From contig NZ_JAHGUP010000041.1 of the NCBI RefSeq assembly GCF_001989995.2, forward strand, positions 1-63,240: DNA of 63,240 nucleotides, written 5' to 3'. The translations under genes were made by a program, and so were the position numbers. This document shows, piece by piece, positions 8,923 to 18,396 of the stretch (its first letter is position 1; each line of letters begins with the position of its first letter). This DNA comes from Vibrio anguillarum. GTDB lineage: Bacteria > Pseudomonadota > Gammaproteobacteria > Enterobacterales > Vibrionaceae. The notes beneath the pieces are model-generated. The model saw nothing but the letters and a program-made list of their open reading frames with translations, did no database searches and was not told where the DNA came from.

Positions 8923-9546
8923 TTACTGAGTCATCTTTTTCCAGAAATCAGCCCATTGCTGCGGTCGATTATAGAAATGGCTAACAGATACGGTTCGCCA
9001 TTGCCCCTCTGCTTCATACACAATCGAGGGAAAACCAGAAAGCTGATATTGCGCCATTAAGCTTTGCGTCTGCTCTAGCTGCTCTGGTAACTGATCTTTG
9101 GCTTGCTCCATCGCTTGTTCCCATTGATTTGGCTCTAGGTCAAGCGATTGGGCTAACAGTGCCAATGTGTCAGTATCGGCCACAGGCAAACCTTGCTGGT
9201 AGTGCGCTTGTTGAATGCTTTTGAGCATAACACTTGGCGATACACCGAGTAATTGCGCTGCAATAATGGCTTGAGCAGTAACGTATGAGTCCAATATCAC
9301 GGTTTCGCCACTTTTGATTTTGGCGATGTAACCTTCCCCAAATACGGCTCCTGTTTGCTGAGCAATGCGCTGATCAGCTTGCAGTACATGTTGGCGAAAA
9401 CCATCTGAAAGAGGCGATCGCTCGATCATTCCACCCGGATGAAGGTGCAGTTTGACTCCGCTCATTTCATTCAACTGCTGAATCAGAGAGGTTGCTCCGT
9501 AACACCAGCCACACATTGGGTCGAAAATATAGTGGACGTTTACCAT
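8923..9546 (-). CDS. DsbA-family (FrnE-like) thioredoxin-fold oxidoreductase
   Basis: The 207-aa protein has a thioredoxin-fold start (VHYIFDPMCGWCYGA) with a CGWC active site at Cys12 and Cys15, and a long helical insertion. The cis-Pro loop is GFPSIVY near residue 170. No signal peptide is present, so it should act in the cytoplasm, as FrnE-type members do, rather than as classical periplasmic DsbA. Its start overlaps the end of the upstream MBL gene by 7 nt, so the two are co-transcribed. The substrate is unknown. Confidence 0.85.
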   Translation of the reverse strand: MVNVHYIFDPMCGWCYGATSLIQQLNEMSGVKLHLHPGGMIERSPLSDGFRQHVLQADQRIAQQTGAVFGEGYIAKIKSGETVILDSYVTAQAIIAAQLLGVSPSVMLKSIQQAHYQQGLPVADTDTLALLAQSLDLEPNQWEQAMEQAKDQLPEQLEQTQSLMAQYQLSGFPSIVYEAEGQWRTVSVSHFYNRPQQWADFWKKMTQ

Positions 9547-10403
9547 TTCATCTCACCCATGTGAACTTTGGCACCAATTTCTAAAGCCATTGGTAGGCCA
9601 GCATTAGGGTAAAGGTTTTGCATGGTTTGAATTAACTGAGCGCTGTCTTTGCTGTTTGCTTTCGCTTTAGCAAAATCCATAAGATATTGTTGTGCAAATT
9701 CAATTGAAGAAGCATCAAGCGCTGTTCCAGAAGTCATATGCCCCGGGATCACTACGTTTGGTTTGAGTGCTTTCATTTGATCAAGTTGTTGCGCCCAAGC
9801 TTGGCGGCTCGCATCACTTTGTGCATCAGCCATCCATAAATGAACATTTCCGTATACCGCGACGTTACCTAAAATCGCTTTATTGGCTGGTATCCATAAA
9901 TAAGGACGATGCGCTAATTCTCCATCCGCATCGCGAATTTCAATAGTTTGCCCATCAATGGTTAAGGTTTTGCCATTATAAGCCGTTGGTAGTATTGGTT
10001 TTACAGGGGCATTTGCACCCATTTTGGGAGCCCAAAATGCCAGTTTACCTTCGAGTTTTTCTGCAATCGTTGCACGTACGCCAGGAGTCGTCAGCACTTT
10101 CGCTTGTGGAAACATGTCATGCAGTACTTCAGCGCCAAAGTAGTAATCAGGGTCAGCTTGGCTAATAAAAATCGTGGTTAAGTTTTTGCCAGAGTCTAGT
10201 ACTTTTGCTGCAATACGGAGTGCGTCGGCTTTAGTAAAGCCAGTGTCAACCACCATCGCTTCTGTTTCGCCATAAACCAAAGTGGAGTTGACATGGAAGC
10301 TATTGCCATCTGCATTGTAGACGTCAAGTGTCAAAGGTTGTTGTGCTGCAAACGCGGTGCTGCTGATGAGTGTGGTTGCTGTAAGTAGAGTCATTGTTTT
10401 CAT
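9540..10403 (-). CDS. Exported metallo-beta-lactamase-fold protein with degenerate metal motif
   Basis: The 287-aa product has a signal peptide (cleavage near AFA-A20) and recognisable MBL-fold landmarks: VVDTGFTKADA, a GNVAVYGNVHLWMAD segment, and VIPGHMTSG near the end. At the position of the HxHxDH motif it reads SQADPDYYFG (residues 81-90), so both early His and the final His are replaced. Canonical dinuclear zinc hydrolysis is therefore unlikely. It may bind one metal, bind a ligand, or use other residues. It precedes and overlaps the DsbA-like gene. The function is unknown. Confidence 0.8.
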   Translation of the reverse strand: MKTMTLLTATTLISSTAFAAQQPLTLDVYNADGNSFHVNSTLVYGETEAMVVDTGFTKADALRIAAKVLDSGKNLTTIFISQADPDYYFGAEVLHDMFPQAKVLTTPGVRATIAEKLEGKLAFWAPKMGANAPVKPILPTAYNGKTLTIDGQTIEIRDADGELAHRPYLWIPANKAILGNVAVYGNVHLWMADAQSDASRQAWAQQLDQMKALKPNVVIPGHMTSGTALDASSIEFAQQYLMDFAKAKANSKDSAQLIQTMQNLYPNAGLPMALEIGAKVHMGEMKW

Positions 10404-10735
10404 GATTATTTATCCAAAGAGTATGTTATCGGTTCGGGAGCTATCATACGAATTAGATTGGTTCGGATATATAGCGAATAACCAACATCATTGTTTCTTA
10501 ATTTGAACTAATGATGAATAAATTAACCAACAAACGAGAGTTTTTGGATATAGAATTCGCTTAACGCGTTCGGACTATAGCTACAGTTAAATGGCAGAGG
10601 TTTATCGCTAGCAGTACAAGCTTTGATTGAATGTCAGAAAGAGTATTTCGTGAATCATGATTGGCAAACGATATGCCTATAGATGAGGTAGAGAGGAGTG
10701 ATAAGCAGAGCGTGTTGCCACACTCTGCTTATGGA
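10404..10735. other. Intergenic region, no supported gene
   Basis: I find no convincing ORF here. The part nearest 10404 must hold the promoter of the MBL/DsbA-like pair. At 10701-10732 a hairpin (ATAAGCAGAG / CTCTGCTTAT, 10-bp perfect stem) sits just past the stop of the 46-aa minus-strand ORF. It has no T-run, so it is only a weak terminator candidate. Confidence 0.6.
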
Positions 10736-10876
10736 TTATGCTACTGCGCCTTGTTTCTGCGCTTGTTGCACTAATGCCTGACGTTGAGCTTCCATAGCAG
10801 ATTGAACTTCATTTTCCCTATGAGTGTCTTCTTCCACAGCCTGTGGGACAAATACATAGAACTTATTGATGGTCAT
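10736..10876 (-). CDS. Small hypothetical protein (46 aa)
   Basis: This is an ATG-initiated ORF downstream of the gnd terminator, too short for most gene callers. The product starts MTINKFYVFVPQAVEED and ends in a Gln/Ala-rich amphipathic helix (MEAQRQALVQQAQKQGAVA). Codon choice looks normal for the neighbourhood, and a hairpin follows three nucleotides after the stop. The upstream GAGATCC is a mediocre ribosome-binding site. I recognise no family. A plus-strand ORF in the same place looks less like a protein. Confidence 0.5.
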   Translation of the reverse strand: MTINKFYVFVPQAVEEDTHRENEVQSAMEAQRQALVQQAQKQGAVA

Positions 10877-10903
10877 CTTTGGATCTCATGTAGTTTTGGA
10901 AAC

Positions 10904-10939
10904 AAAAAAATAGAGGATGTTAACCTAGTTAACATCCTC
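10904..10939 (-). terminator. Rho-independent terminator of zwf-pgl-gnd
   Basis: A perfect 12-bp stem (GAGGATGTTAAC / GTTAACATCCTC) with a 3-nt loop is followed on the minus strand by TATTTTTTTG. It lies about 70 nt after the gnd stop codon. Confidence 0.9.
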
Positions 10940-11009
10940 CATGACGGTCAAATTATAGGCGTAGATGAAGGGGCTTAGCTAGTCCTTTTTTCATCGTAAG
11001 CCGAATTTT

Positions 11010-12458
11010 TTATACGTCGTAAGTGGTAGACGCCGTATCGCCGCCTGTACCGGTCCAGTTTGTGTGGAAGAATTCACCACGTGGACGATCAGTACGCTCA
11101 TAAGTGTGAGCACCAAAGTAATCACGTTGTGCTTGCAGTAAATTAGCCGGTAAGCGAGCGGTGGTGTAGCCATCTAAGAAAGTGAGCGCGGAGGTCATAC
11201 ATGGCATTGGAATGCCGACTTCCATTGATTTGGCCGCTACTTTACGCCAAGCCGCTAGGCAGTTATCCAAAATGCCCTTGAAGTAGGCATCTGAACCTAA
11301 GAAGGCGATTTCTGGGTTAGCTTCGAACGCATCACGAATGTTGCTCAGGAATGCGGAGCGGATGATACAACCACCACGCCACATCAATGCCACGTTACCG
11401 TAGTTAAGATTCCAACCATTTTCGTTAGACGCTTGGCGCATTAGCATAAAGCCTTGTGCGTAAGAGATGATCTTAGACGCAAGTAGCGCTTGACGAAGTG
11501 CATCAACCCACTCTTGTTTATCACCGTCGATCTGCATATTGCTCTTACCAAACAGCGCTTCGGCAGCAACGCGTTGATCTTTCAATGCTGAAAGGCAACG
11601 AGAGAAAACTGACTCAGTGATCAGCGTCAGCGGAATACCCATATCGAGTGCGTTAATGCCCGTCCATTTACCTGTGCCTTTTTGGCCAGCAGTATCGAGG
11701 ATTTTCTCAACCAGAGCTTCACCATCTTCGTCTTTGTAGCCTAAGATATCAGCGGTGATTTCCACTAGGTAGCTATCGAGCTCGGTCTTGTTCCAATCAG
11801 CAAACACTTTTTGCATTTCATCATGGTTTAAACCCAAGCCGTCTTTCATAAACTGATAAGCTTCGGTAATTAGCTGCATATCGCCATATTCGATACCGTT
11901 GTGTACCATTTTAACGAAGTGGCCCGCGCCGTCGTTACCCACCCAATCACAGCAAGGCTCACCAGCTTCGGTTTTTGCTGAGATACCTTGGAAAATTGGC
12001 TTCACGGCTTCCCAAGCTTCAGGTGCGCCACCTGGCATGATAGATGGGCCAAAACGTGCCCCTTCTTCGCCGCCAGAAACGCCTGTACCGATAAAGTGAA
12101 TACCTTTTTCACGCAGTGCTGCAACACGGCGGTTGGTGTCTGGGAAGTTCGTGTTACCACCATCGATAATGATGTCGCCTTTATCGAGTAGCGGAACCAG
12201 TTGGTCGATGAAATCATCCACGACTTGGCCCGCACGCACCATCAGCATCACTTTGCGAGGTGTCGCCAGTTTGTCGACTAACTCTTGCAGTGAATAAGCA
12301 CCAACAATATTGGTGTCTTTCGCTGGACCTGCTAGGAACTCATCGACTTTTGCCGCGGTACGGTTGTGAGCTACCACTTTAAAACCGTGGTCGTTCATAT
12401 TTAGGATAAGGTTTTGGCCCATCACTGCTAGGCCGATTACACCGATATCACCTTTCAT
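11010..12458 (-). CDS. gnd: 6-phosphogluconate dehydrogenase, decarboxylating
   Basis: The 482-aa protein has the expected full length. It converts 6-phosphogluconate to ribulose 5-phosphate, CO2 and NADPH. The N-terminal Rossmann motif is GLAVMGQNLILNM and NADP-binding NRT follows. The catalytic segment GTGVSGGEEGARFGPSIMPGG and KMVHNGIEYGDMQ with the active-site Lys are present, as is the C-terminal tail RTDRPRGEFFHTNWTG. It is the last gene of the zwf-pgl-gnd operon, 13 nt after pgl, and is followed by a strong terminator. Confidence 0.98.
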   Translation of the reverse strand: MKGDIGVIGLAVMGQNLILNMNDHGFKVVAHNRTAAKVDEFLAGPAKDTNIVGAYSLQELVDKLATPRKVMLMVRAGQVVDDFIDQLVPLLDKGDIIIDGGNTNFPDTNRRVAALREKGIHFIGTGVSGGEEGARFGPSIMPGGAPEAWEAVKPIFQGISAKTEAGEPCCDWVGNDGAGHFVKMVHNGIEYGDMQLITEAYQFMKDGLGLNHDEMQKVFADWNKTELDSYLVEITADILGYKDEDGEALVEKILDTAGQKGTGKWTGINALDMGIPLTLITESVFSRCLSALKDQRVAAEALFGKSNMQIDGDKQEWVDALRQALLASKIISYAQGFMLMRQASNENGWNLNYGNVALMWRGGCIIRSAFLSNIRDAFEANPEIAFLGSDAYFKGILDNCLAAWRKVAAKSMEVGIPMPCMTSALTFLDGYTTARLPANLLQAQRDYFGAHTYERTDRPRGEFFHTNWTGTGGDTASTTYDV

Positions 12459-12471
12459 TTATTTCTCTCCT

Positions 12472-13188
12472 TCACGCAATCTTTGTTGCGGCATCTGAAT
12501 CTAAAAACCACTCTGTTTCGCCAGTTGTTGATTTAACTTTGGCAGCCGGATAAGGAAGATCCTCGGCTTTCGTGGTGTGAATTTCGTGTACGATCTCGGC
12601 TTTACCTGCGCCAAGAACGAGGTAACTAATGCGTTTTGCAGCTTCCAACACTTTCGCTGTTTTAGAGACACGAAGTTGGCCTGATTCCGGATGCGTTGCC
12701 ACTAAAGATAAATTCTCATCCTCGTAGTCGGTCACATTAGGGAACAGGGATGCCGTATGGCCATCTGCGCCAACACCGAGCAAAATCCAATCAAAAACAG
12801 GAGTACCGTTGACGGATGGAATGACTTTTGCCATCTCATCGGCAAAGCGCTTAGCTTCGGTTTGTGGATCATCTTCGCCGCGAATACGGTGAATATTTTG
12901 AGGTGGAATGTTCACTTGGCTAAACAGCAGTGTATTGGCTTCACCAAAGTTGCTTTCGGCATCGTCAGGAGCGACACAGCGTTCATCACCCCACCAGAAA
13001 TGCAGGTTTTGCCATGCAATCGCCTGTGCATAAGGTTCACTGGCCAATAATTTGAATAGCATTTTGGGTGTGCTGCCACCGGAAAGGGAGATATGAACTG
13101 GCTGACCTTGCTCGCTATAGCGTTGCATTTCATTGGCGAGCGTTTCAACCACCTGTTCTGGGGTTTGACAAATTTTATGATTGATCAT
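12472..13188 (-). CDS. pgl: 6-phosphogluconolactonase
   Basis: The 238-aa enzyme hydrolyses 6-phosphogluconolactone, linking zwf and gnd. It shows the SugarP_isomerase-like motifs [26 protein letters not shown] and [15 protein letters not shown]. Its start overlaps the zwf stop by 4 nt, giving translational coupling. The length is typical of the DevB/Pgl family. Confidence 0.97.
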   Translation of the reverse strand: MINHKICQTPEQVVETLANEMQRYSEQGQPVHISLSGGSTPKMLFKLLASEPYAQAIAWQNLHFWWGDERCVAPDDAESNFGEANTLLFSQVNIPPQNIHRIRGEDDPQTEAKRFADEMAKVIPSVNGTPVFDWILLGVGADGHTASLFPNVTDYEDENLSLVATHPESGQLRVSKTAKVLEAAKRISYLVLGAGKAEIVHEIHTTKAEDLPYPAAKVKSTTGETEWFLDSDAATKIA

Positions 13189-14690
13189 AATTCGCAGTAA
13201 TCCGTATCGGTCAAGTTTTTACACGGGAAGCGCCACGCGCGGCCATCATTGTGTAGCAGCAAATCGGACTCTTTTGGTCCCCACGTGCCACAGGCATAGC
13301 CAAACAGCGATTGAGGGTCTTGTTTGAAATCCAAAATAGGTTGCACGAACTTCCAACACGCTTCTACGGCATCGGTACGCGCAAATAAAGTTGCATCACC
13401 GTTGAGCGCATCCAAAAGGAGCCGTTCATAAGCGGTCAACATCTTGGTTTCTTCCAGTGATGTGTAATGGAAGTTCATGGAGACTTCTTTGGCTTTAAAG
13501 CCCGCACCTGGCTCCTTCAAACCAAAGCTCATTTGAATGCCTTCATCGGGCTGAATGCGGATGATGAGCTTGTTTTCAGGGGCATTTTGCCCAAAAACAG
13601 GGTGTGGCGTACGCTTAAAGTGAATGACCACTTCGGTGACGCGCGTTGGTAAACGTTTACCTGAACGCACATAAAATGGCACACCATTCCAGCGCCAGTT
13701 ATTAATAAACATTTTCAAACCGACATAAGTTTCAGTGCGCGAATCTGCTGCCACACCATGTTCATCACGGTAACTGGGTAAAAACTGGCCACGAACTTCC
13801 GATTCCGTATATTGCCCCAGTACGAGGTTGTGGCGTAGGTCATCATCAGAAAGCGGTTGCAGGCTTTGCAGCACTTTATTGACTTCGTTACGAATTGAAT
13901 CGGCATTAATGGCGGCTGGTGGTTCCATGCTAACCATAGCTAACACTTGCAGTAAATGGTTTTGGAACATATCACGCACCGCACCAGAACCGTCGTAATA
14001 GCCACCGCGTTCTTCGACGCCCAAAAATTCTGCGCCTGTAATTTCGACATAGTCAATGAAATTGCGGTTCCACAAAGGTTCGAACATCCCGTTAGCAAAA
14101 CGGAAAACCAACAGGTTTTGTACCGTCTCTTTGCCTAAATAATGGTCGATACGGTAGATCTGGTGTTCTTGGAAATGGCGATGAATTTCGATATCAAGGC
14201 TTTGAGCCGATGCGAGGTCATAACCAAACGGTTTTTCGATGATCAAACGCTTCCAACCTTGCGCTTCGCTATTTAATCCATGCGCTGCGAGATTGGCCGG
14301 GATGACGCCATAAAGGCTCGGCGGCGTCGCGAGATAGAACAGAGTGTTGCGTTGCGTGAATTGGTATTGATCAGCCAAAGAGTCAAGACGCGTGGCGAGC
14401 TGCGCGTATTCTGCAACATCTGAAGTATTGATCGCTTGATAATGCAAGTGCTCGCAAAAGGCGTCGAGAATATCTGGGACGGTCTTTTCCATTTCCTGAA
14501 GAGAGCGCTTTAATTTTTCACGGTATGACTCATCGCTGTATTGGGTTCGGCTGACACCCAGAATAGCAAAGGATTTCGGCAGTTGATCACTGGCGAACAA
14601 GTGATACAGAGCAGGTATAAGCTTGCGATAGGTTAAGTCGCCTGAAGCACCAAAAATCACAATACTGCTGTTTTCAGGTATTACCATCAT
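13185..14690 (-). CDS. zwf: Glucose-6-phosphate 1-dehydrogenase
   Basis: The 501-aa protein oxidises glucose 6-phosphate and produces NADPH. It shows the nucleotide-binding [29 protein letters not shown] and the active-site [13 protein letters not shown]. The frame extends 17 codons further upstream, but the start at 14690 (MMVIPENSS) is preceded by AAGGGAAAG and matches family length. It is the first gene of the oxidative pentose phosphate operon. Confidence 0.98.
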   Translation of the reverse strand: MMVIPENSSIVIFGASGDLTYRKLIPALYHLFASDQLPKSFAILGVSRTQYSDESYREKLKRSLQEMEKTVPDILDAFCEHLHYQAINTSDVAEYAQLATRLDSLADQYQFTQRNTLFYLATPPSLYGVIPANLAAHGLNSEAQGWKRLIIEKPFGYDLASAQSLDIEIHRHFQEHQIYRIDHYLGKETVQNLLVFRFANGMFEPLWNRNFIDYVEITGAEFLGVEERGGYYDGSGAVRDMFQNHLLQVLAMVSMEPPAAINADSIRNEVNKVLQSLQPLSDDDLRHNLVLGQYTESEVRGQFLPSYRDEHGVAADSRTETYVGLKMFINNWRWNGVPFYVRSGKRLPTRVTEVVIHFKRTPHPVFGQNAPENKLIIRIQPDEGIQMSFGLKEPGAGFKAKEVSMNFHYTSLEETKMLTAYERLLLDALNGDATLFARTDAVEACWKFVQPILDFKQDPQSLFGYACGTWGPKESDLLLHNDGRAWRFPCKNLTDTDYCEL

Positions 14691-14848
14691 CTTTCCCTTA
14701 AAAACGAGGTATTTAGCATGCGCCAACGGTAGCAGCGTCATGCAAAAATAGAAAATAGGCTCTAACTATAATGTCGATAGTTAAAACCAATGCGCTCCTC
14801 CAAAAGTGCAGAACGCAGTCCAGGGATCGCCCCTAGACTCGGGTGCGT

Positions 14849-14863
14849 ATTGTCTACGACAAT
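14849..14863. promoter_or_regulatory. Palindrome upstream of zwf
   Basis: ATTGTCTACGACAAT is a perfect 6+3+6 inverted repeat about 160 bp upstream of the zwf start. It does not resemble the HexR consensus I know (TGTAAT-type ends). It could be an operator for an unidentified regulator. The rest of the 353-bp gap (14691-15043) shows no ORF or other element that I can support. Confidence 0.4.
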
Positions 14864-15043
14864 TTGACATACATCAACTATTGATAACGCAATCGATTAA
14901 ATTCTCATGCCATCTCGACACATTTTCAGGGTGAGAGGTTAGGTTCTGCCTAAGTCTCATCCCCTGACTACAGCACGTTACTTATAGCGGCTGTGAATGA
15001 TGCTAGGTGGTCAGTCTTATCCGGAATGGTAACTCTATGGTGA

Positions 15044-15556
15044 TTATTCAGTTGAACAATGACAGTTTGACGACGGAACTTGAGCCTGTACTTGGTTATA
15101 ACGTTTGAGTTGGTTGAAATAGTGGTGCGCTTTTTGTACGTGTTCGAACTCCAACATCCAAGTCGCACTGCGCTGAGCTGAACAAAAAGCACTCATATGT
15201 TTGAGCAAGTCATCGCTTTGTTTGGTGAGTACGTTGGCAAGGCGGTTAACCAAGGCATTGGGCTCAATCGCAGTAAACTGCAGCAGAGCATAAGATTGAT
15301 TTAAGACATCAAAGGCTTGTTTATGCTGGCCCAAGTGGTTGAAAATTTCAGATTGAGAAACGGCAGCATCACATAGCCCAGAGATCAAGCACACCAACTG
15401 GCAAGGTTTTGTATGTTCGCAGTTTAGCGCTGATTGAATATGACTTGGCATATGATGCAGTACATCTTCAAACAAACAGTGTGCTTGTGGCCAATGCCCC
15501 TGCGCTAATAGTTGTTCAGCCTTGAGATAGCTTGTCCAGCACTGTTGTAAGTCCAT
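15044..15556 (-). CDS. Hypothetical protein, TPR-like helical
   Basis: The product is 170 aa and predicted all-helical, with a TPR-like opening (YLKAEQLLAQGHWPQAHCLFEDVL) and a second similar helix pair (IFNHLGQHKQAFDVLNQSYALL). It has seven Cys and many His, and no signal peptide or membrane segment. A TTG start two codons upstream is possible, but the ATG at 15556 has GGAG at good spacing. It is divergent from the Lon-family gene. I do not recognise a named family. Confidence 0.7.
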   Translation of the reverse strand: MDLQQCWTSYLKAEQLLAQGHWPQAHCLFEDVLHHMPSHIQSALNCEHTKPCQLVCLISGLCDAAVSQSEIFNHLGQHKQAFDVLNQSYALLQFTAIEPNALVNRLANVLTKQSDDLLKHMSAFCSAQRSATWMLEFEHVQKAHHYFNQLKRYNQVQAQVPSSNCHCSTE

Positions 15557-15612
15557 ACTCAATTCTCCAGAATGACGGCGTTCACTTATTTAAATGCAAT
15601 TTATTATCAAAT

Positions 15613-15631
15613 GCAAATAATTGTTATTTGC
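15613..15631. promoter_or_regulatory. 19-bp palindrome in divergent promoter region (Fur-box-like)
   Basis: GCAAATAATTGTTATTTGC is a perfect 8+3+8 inverted repeat between the divergent TPR-like and Lon-family genes. By eye it agrees with the 19-bp Fur consensus at 12 of 19 positions, which is borderline. It could serve either promoter. Confidence 0.35.
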
Positions 15632-15765
15632 GATTTTAAGTGTGGTGATTGTTTATTATTTGTTCGGTTAAACGCGAATAAGGTGTAACTCGCTAAAATA
15701 TAAATGAATTGCTTCTACACTTAGGTCAAACTACAACAAGAATCCAAAAGCTAAGGAGCGGAGTG

Positions 15766-18126
15766 ATGGCGATTCAACGATTGAATGCAGAGCAGCTCTA
15801 CCACGTTGCCCAGTTAGAAAAACTCCCTTGTAAATCAACTAAGGAGTTAGACCCAGTTGATGAGATTGTGGGGCAAGAACGGGCGCAAAAAGCGGTCGAA
15901 TTTGCAATGTCGATCAAAGAGAAGGGTTACAACATCTACGCTATTGGCCGTAATGGGTTGGGCAAACGTACGATGATTTTGCGCTATTTAAACCGCCATC
16001 AGCATGATGTCGATGCGTTGTTTGATTGGTGTTATGTGGCCAATTTCAGCGATATTCGAACCCCAAAAGTGCTGAAGTTACCTTCGGGTATTGGGGTTAA
16101 ACTCAAGCAAGACATTGAAAAGTTAATGAATAAGTTGGTCAATGCGATCCCGTTAGCTTTTGATAACGAGATTTACTTTGCTCGTGCCGATAAACTGAAA
16201 AATCAGATGGCACAAAAACAGCAAAGTGAATTGGATAGCATCAGTAAAGAAGCCAAAGATAAAGGCATTAGCTTAACCATCACCACTCAAGGCGACTATC
16301 AATTTGTTGCGATGAACGGTGAAGAGATGCACACCGAAGAGTCCTTTGACGCCTTGTCTAAAAAAGAGCAAGAGCACTTTAGCCATACCATTGATGAGCT
16401 AGAAATCAGCCTACGCAATATGGTACGTCAACTGACCGAATGGGAAGACTCCTACAGTGAGAAGATCAAAAAGCTCAATGATGAAGTCACGCTTGGCGTT
16501 ATTACCCACTTTATTAAGCAGCTTAAGCAAGATTATTCTGGCTACCCAGACATCAAAACGTATCTCACGGAGTTACAAAAAGACATCGTCGATAATGCAG
16601 ACATTTTCTTAGATGAAGACAGTGAGCAAGGCGAAGTCGCGACAGCTTCTTTAGATAAGCGTCTGCCGCGTCGCTACAAAGTCAATGTGCTGGTCAGCCA
16701 GCCTTCAGACAAGCTACCGATCGTGGTAGAAGAGAACCCGAACTACCACTCTCTATTTGGTTATATCGAAACGGCGACTTTTAAAGGCACAGTATTTACC
16801 GATTTTTCGTTGATTCGAGCGGGTAGTTTACATAAAGCCAATGGTGGTGTGCTGTTGATGGATGCGGTGAAAGTGCTTGAACAGCCCTATGTTTGGGACG
16901 GTTTAAAGCGCGCGCTGCGTTCACGCCAAATGAGTTTTACCTCTTTGGAAAAAGAGGTCACGCTAACAGGGACGGTTTCACTTGATCCAGAGCCTATCCC
17001 GCTAAATGTGAAAATCATCCTATTTGGTGATTACCACACTTATCAGCTGCTGACTCATTACGATCCTGAATTTAGCGAATTGTTCCGAGTAACGGCCGAT
17101 TTTGAAGATGAGATGAAACGTACGCCCGATACCGAGCTACATTACGCGCGTTTTATTTCGAGCATAGTGCACGACAACAATATGCTGCATTGCGACCGTA
17201 AAGCGATTGCACGCATCATTGAACACAGTTCACGTACAACGGGCGATCAAGGCAAACTGTCACTTCATTCGGCGCATATTGCCAATTTGTTACGCGAATC
17301 TAACTATGTGGCGAAGCAGGCGAATTCAAACATGATCCGCCAGAATCATGTCGAAGAGGCGCTCAGCAACCAAGAGATGCGAGTGAGCCGCCTGCAAGAC
17401 AGTGTGATGGAGTCGTATGTTAACGGTACAACGCTAATCCAAACGCAAGGCATGGCGGTCGGGCAGGTGAATGCGCTGTCGGTATTGAGCACCAGCGATC
17501 ATATGTTTGGTGCGCCAAACCGTATTACCGCCACCACTTCCTATGGCGATGGTGACATTATCGATATCGAGCGCAGTGTCGATCTGGGTGGCAGCATCCA
17601 CTCTAAAGGTGTGATGATTTTATCCGCGTATCTCTCTTCGGTATTTGGCCGTACGGCGCGCGTACCACTCACCACGACCATCACATTTGAGCAATCATAC
17701 GGTGGTGTGGATGGTGATAGTGCCAGCATGGCCGAATTCTGTGCGATTGTGTCTGCGTTTTCTAAACGGCCTAATCGCCAAGATATTGCGATCACAGGTT
17801 CGATGAACCAATTTGGTGAGTCGCAGCCGATTGGCGGTGTGAATGAGAAAATTGAAGGTTTCTTTGATGTGTGTGCAATCAAAGGGCGCACCAGCCAGCA
17901 AGGTGTCATCATTCCTCGTTCAAACATGCACAATCTGATGTTACGCGCTGACGTTGTTAAAGCGGTCGAGAAAGGGGAGTTCAATATCTGGGCTATTGAA
18001 CATGTCACTGAAGCGGTTGAGCTCTTTACTGGCAAACCCGCAGGCGAAGCAACAGAAGATGGCAGCTACCCGGTTGATACCATCTTCGGTTTAGCACAAG
18101 CCAAACTGAATGCGCTTAGAAAATAG
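15766..18126 (+). CDS. ATP-dependent Lon-family (S16) protease
   Basis: The 786-aa protein has an N-terminal AAA-type region with a P-loop-like GRNGLGKRT, a long coiled-coil insertion, a second AAA part (HKANGGVLLMDAVKVL) and a C-terminal Lon protease domain. The catalytic dyad is Ser652 (GDSAS) and Lys695 (VNEKIEGF), 43 residues apart as in E. coli Lon. It lacks the LAN substrate domain of LonA and belongs with the proteobacterial Lon-like proteins related to YcbZ. Unlike YcbZ as I remember it, the P-loop is nearly canonical. The start at 15766 follows CTAAGGAGCGG. Substrates are unknown. Confidence 0.9.
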   Translation: MAIQRLNAEQLYHVAQLEKLPCKSTKELDPVDEIVGQERAQKAVEFAMSIKEKGYNIYAIGRNGLGKRTMILRYLNRHQHDVDALFDWCYVANFSDIRTPKVLKLPSGIGVKLKQDIEKLMNKLVNAIPLAFDNEIYFARADKLKNQMAQKQQSELDSISKEAKDKGISLTITTQGDYQFVAMNGEEMHTEESFDALSKKEQEHFSHTIDELEISLRNMVRQLTEWEDSYSEKIKKLNDEVTLGVITHFIKQLKQDYSGYPDIKTYLTELQKDIVDNADIFLDEDSEQGEVATASLDKRLPRRYKVNVLVSQPSDKLPIVVEENPNYHSLFGYIETATFKGTVFTDFSLIRAGSLHKANGGVLLMDAVKVLEQPYVWDGLKRALRSRQMSFTSLEKEVTLTGTVSLDPEPIPLNVKIILFGDYHTYQLLTHYDPEFSELFRVTADFEDEMKRTPDTELHYARFISSIVHDNNMLHCDRKAIARIIEHSSRTTGDQGKLSLHSAHIANLLRESNYVAKQANSNMIRQNHVEEALSNQEMRVSRLQDSVMESYVNGTTLIQTQGMAVGQVNALSVLSTSDHMFGAPNRITATTSYGDGDIIDIERSVDLGGSIHSKGVMILSAYLSSVFGRTARVPLTTTITFEQSYGGVDGDSASMAEFCAIVSAFSKRPNRQDIAITGSMNQFGESQPIGGVNEKIEGFFDVCAIKGRTSQQGVIIPRSNMHNLMLRADVVKAVEKGEFNIWAIEHVTEAVELFTGKPAGEATEDGSYPVDTIFGLAQAKLNALRK

Positions 18127-18164
18127 CCTTATCGAAGAATAAATTCTTCAGTACTAACCACCTC

Positions 18165-18192
18165 AATGACCACCTAGAAAGTGGTCATTTTT
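18165..18192 (+). terminator. Terminator of the Lon-family gene
   Basis: AATGACCAC and GTGGTCATT form a perfect 9-bp stem with a 7-nt loop, running directly into TTTTTC. It lies about 40 nt past the stop codon. Confidence 0.85.
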
Positions 18193-18396
18193 CTTCATAA
18201 ATCATCATAATTTAACTTATATTGTCTTATTGGTATCTAGTCATTGTTTTGACGACCATATGCTCATAACTATATGAATTGCATTATATTATTTCATGGA
18301 CAAAAATGTGAATTTTGTCTATTGTTTGCTCTTGTTTAGTCCGTGGGATTAGTCCCAAGGCATGGATGCGAATGTTATTTTAATCGAGGCTTTTAA

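Noticed and set aside
10784..10978. 64-aa plus-strand ORF
   Set aside because: It runs through the gnd terminator hairpin and lies antisense to the better-supported 46-aa ORF.
12757..13050. 97-aa plus-strand ORF within pgl
   Set aside because: It is a shadow of pgl on the opposite strand, with no domain or ribosome-binding site.
17541..18035. 164-aa minus-strand ORF
   Set aside because: It is antisense to the protease domain of the Lon-family gene, where the catalytic Ser and Lys are in the plus frame.
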